DNA of 48,346 nt, from positions 501,521 to 549,866 of the forward strand of contig MNCI01000569.1 in NCBI GenBank assembly GCA_015680685.1. The letters run 5' to 3'. Below the pieces are notes generated by a model. That model saw nothing but the letters and a program-made list of their open reading frames with translations. It was not told the origin of the DNA and did no database searches. This document shows positions 46,448-48,346 of the stretch, in pieces. Each line of letters starts with the position of its first letter. The first letter of the stretch is position 1. Both the position numbers and the translations under genes were made by a program. The stretch comes from Gnetum montanum. Taxonomy: Eukaryota; Streptophyta; Gnetopsida; Gnetales; Gnetaceae.

Positions 46448-46585
46448 TTCTTTTAAGTTTTTGTTTTACACATTTTTGTTTTACAACGTTTTTGTTTTAC
46501 ACATTTTTGTTTTACAAATTTCTGTAACTTTTTTAAGTTTTTGTTTTACAACTTTCTTTAACTTTTCTCATTTTTGTTTTACAAC
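46448..46585. repeat. T-rich short tandem repeat
   Basis: Six copies of TTTTTGTTTTACA with short variable spacers. A T-rich stretch lies at the same place in the outer element (22140-22330). It could be part of a pyrimidine-rich RNA signal. Confidence 0.75.
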
Positions 46586-47162
46586 ATCATTATACTTTTT
46601 CATTTTTGTGTGTGCATGTGTGATCCACCCTGTAAGTTTGTCCCATAATAAGCATTCTTGATGATGGTATGAACTGTTTTCATATTGATTGCTAATGTTT
46701 GGTTTTTACCTTTAAGTCACAATGTTGATACTAAGGTATGTTTCTTTTGATATGGTAGGCAATGAGACCACTTCATCCATCCATCCACCAATTTCTATGG
46801 TTTCCCTCAGCTTGGAAATGTACAGTCCCCTTTCTTAATAAGAACTTTAACAAATCGATGACTGGGCATTTCTCAAACTAAGGAAGGACTCATGGATTGA
46901 AAAGGGTGTGACTTCAAGGGAACTTGATGCTTTTGTGTTGGTCATTCTCTTGGGTGTTTGAATGTTTCTTCTTGAGTTTTCTGCCGTTCCGATGTTACCC
47001 AATTATTGGAAGCTGAGACAATAAAAATAAGAAGTCTTTGCATGGTGTGGTTCTCACGCATAAAAACACAAAACTCAAAAAAAAACAAGAAACAAGTGAG
47101 AATTCAAAGCACACCCCTTAGACGAATAAACTTGGGCTACAAGCACTAGTTATGGAACCAAA
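46586..47162 (+). other. Third element non-coding region after protease
   Basis: No gene is seen. The blocks AATGAGACCA...CATCCATCCATC (about 46760) and GGGTGTGACTTCAAGGGAAC (about 46905) are shared with 22435 and 22580 of the outer element. Confidence 0.5.
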
Positions 47163-47501
47163 GTGTTCCCTCTAACTAAGGCCCTTCTCACTTCCCATTC
47201 TCTTCTTTGTTTCGTCGGAATGGTGGTAACTCTTGGAGCGTACGTTCTTGTTGCCCAAGTGGATGGTTTAACTGAATGCATTGATGTGAAGTCACTGGAT
47301 GTGGTTGGTTTGAGGCCGGAGTTGGAAAGAGATTTCCCAAGTCACATTAATCATCAAACACACAAGGGGCTGTATACCACCTTATTCTTGGGATTCCATT
47401 CCATTTCTCTTCTCTCCATCCTTCTCTCCATTGTTCACCTCATTGCCGGTTGTATCATTAGTGTCTATATTTTGGTCAATGCATTGTTTTCTTTTTGGTA
47501 A
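47163..47501 (+). CDS. Small ORF with two predicted membrane segments
   Basis: An uninterrupted frame of 112 codons ends at TAA 47499-47501. It can be extended upstream to about 47115 and has no ATG near its beginning; the first Met is at 47220. Two hydrophobic stretches are obvious: 'LLCFVGMVVTLGAYVLVA' near the start and 'LLSILLSIVHLIAGCIISVY' near the end, with a polar loop between. Athila-related elements are known to carry an envelope-like ORF with membrane segments after pol, but no family motif confirms that here. The matching place in the outer element (about 22780-23110) is too decayed to compare. An intact frame inside a broken element makes it worth noting, though chance is possible. 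Confidence 0.4.
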   Translation: MFPLTKALLTSHSLLCFVGMVVTLGAYVLVAQVDGLTECIDVKSLDVVGLRPELERDFPSHINHQTHKGLYTTLFLGFHSISLLSILLSIVHLIAGCIISVYILVNALFSFW

Positions 47502-47595
47502 ATGCTTGTGGTTAAGACTTTAACTCTTGTTTCAGATGACATTCCCTGGGCCTACGAACTCTTTGAATGTGGGTTTGTTAGGGCATTAAGGGCAT

Positions 47596-47620
47596 GAGCC
47601 TACTTTGGGGAGGACCCACT
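47596..47620 (+). repeat. Conserved non-coding block, third-element copy
   Basis: Identical over 25 bp to 23201-23225 of the outer element. Confidence 0.7.
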
Positions 47621-48346
47621 GACATTCCTATTTGGAGCCTTAGTTAAATTCTTTTCCTTAACATTTTGTAATTAATTTTATTTTTGTTCATTTCCATCTT
47701 GACATCCACTTCATCGATGCCATAGTTGTCCCTTTTTATCTATCTTTCTTACTCCTTTTCTTCCTCCATTCTAACGCTACCGGAGGTTCGCGATTAGTCA
47801 TGGGGGTATGGGGCCTGATTTTTTTGATTTTCTCCCTGCCCCGAAATTTTTTGATTTTCTTCCTAACCCCTACACCTTCGGTAGTCATCAGTCACATATT
47901 CCTAGATCCGTATCAGCCATACCAGAACCTAGCCAATGAGTTTACACCGAAGCAAGGTATCAATTACATGATGATTCAATTACCCTTGCTAATATATGAT
48001 TGTGTTGTGTGTGCAGATGGCGGACATGCAAACAACAGATTGGATCTAGAGCAAGCACTTGGAATGGAGCAACGTTGAAGCAGCTATGCAAGGAGCAAGA
48101 TAGATGGCATGCTTACGAATGGACAATGAAGGCACAATCTTGGCGTTGGCAGTAGCAACACTTCTTTCTCTCTCTTTCTCTCAGTTGCCAACAAAGGCCT
48201 GATGTCATTGTAATAAGGTGTTCACCCTTGTTGTCATAAACACCATTTTTATAAAGTCTTGTAATAATGATCCGTTCACATGTCATCCCATTAGTTCCAT
48301 TTCCCTCAATAATTCCATACCTACCTGATATTATTGTAAGGAACTC
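47621..48346 (+). other. Third element interior, no recognised gene
   Basis: T/C-rich sequence, then TGTGTGCAG followed by an ATG at 48017, which looks like a splice acceptor before a start codon (compare GATTGTAG before the outer extra ORF's ATG at 24143). The frame from 48017 has early stops and no recognised motif. A CT-rich simple repeat lies near 48165-48181. Confidence 0.35.

Larger units (their letters stand above)
41992..48346 (+). mobile_element. Third LTR retrotransposon, same family as outer element (runs off window)
   Basis: It has an LTR, a primer site, a gag-protease frame and a downstream non-coding region that all match the outer element in order. Like the outer one it shows no RT, RNase H or integrase up to the window end, 2 kb after the protease. 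The extra ORF and 3' LTR, if present, lie outside. It inserted into LINE ORF2 at 41991; the candidate left target sequence is CTAGT (41987-41991). Confidence 0.82.

Noticed and set aside
47796-47815. CATGGGGGTATGGGG as polypurine tract and start of the third element's 3' LTR
   Set aside because: The sequence after it does not match the 5' LTR at 41992, so it is not an LTR start; similarity to the outer tract is short.
48017-48198. ORF starting ATG at 48017 after a splice-acceptor-like site as a gene
   Set aside because: It meets stops after 10 and 28 codons and shows no family features; recorded only as part of the element interior.
1-48346. tRNA, rRNA or other structural RNA genes
   Set aside because: No cloverleaf-like or rRNA-like sequence was recognised on reading; a covariance-model scan was not possible here.

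Overview
The window looks like intergenic DNA from a large-genome seed plant, probably a conifer or other gymnosperm. The evidence is nested and decayed LTR retrotransposons, plant L1-type LINEs, a plant receptor-like-protein relic and plant-type introns. The species cannot be read from the sequence, and no intact protein-coding gene is visible.

Layout. (1) 102-27971: an old Ty3/gypsy element ('outer', Athila-like primer site, gag and protease but no recognisable pol) whose LTRs differ at roughly one base in ten. It also carries a long sense extra ORF (24143-26890) before its 3' LTR. (2) 2227-19854: a younger Tat-lineage Ty3/gypsy element ('inner') inserted into the outer gag, with a perfect 5-bp target duplication (AGGGG) and ~1.57-kb LTRs that differ by a few percent. 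It has gag-protease, then ~5.4 kb without sense coding, then RT, RNase H, a second (archaeal-type) RNase H and integrase, then a tandem-repeat 3' UTR. (3) 27972-33518: decayed flank holding a minus-strand LINE RT relic, a minus-strand fragment homologous to the outer extra ORF, and an unrecognised ORF relic. (4) 33519-37273: tandem duplications, a truncated minus-strand LRR receptor-like protein pseudogene, and a plus-strand terminal exon of a dual-specificity-phosphatase-like gene. (5) 37590-41991: a plant L1-like LINE whose ORF2 is cut exactly at the LTR of (6) 41992 to window end: a third LTR element of the same family as the outer one, again with gag-protease but no pol in view.

The most striking observation is in the inner element. 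The 5.4-kb gap between protease and RT holds a complete split gene on the opposite strand (12617 down to 8489). Eight exons can be joined at GT...AG borders, and the reading phase is kept at all seven junctions. This gives a 1,126-codon frame broken only by 15 nonsense codons and no frameshift. It has its own TATA box. Its N-terminal exons resemble a plant FCP1/NIF-type HAD phosphatase that lacks its second aspartate motif. Its middle and C-terminal parts resemble, in layout and partly in sequence, the extra ORF that the outer element carries in the sense direction.

The sense gag-pro and pol frames could themselves be joined in phase by a GT (7794) and AG (13260), as in the known Ogre intron. 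The antisense gene would then lie inside a retrotransposon intron. The splice model and distant homologies are inference from reading; the LTRs, target duplication, reading frames and motifs are seen directly.
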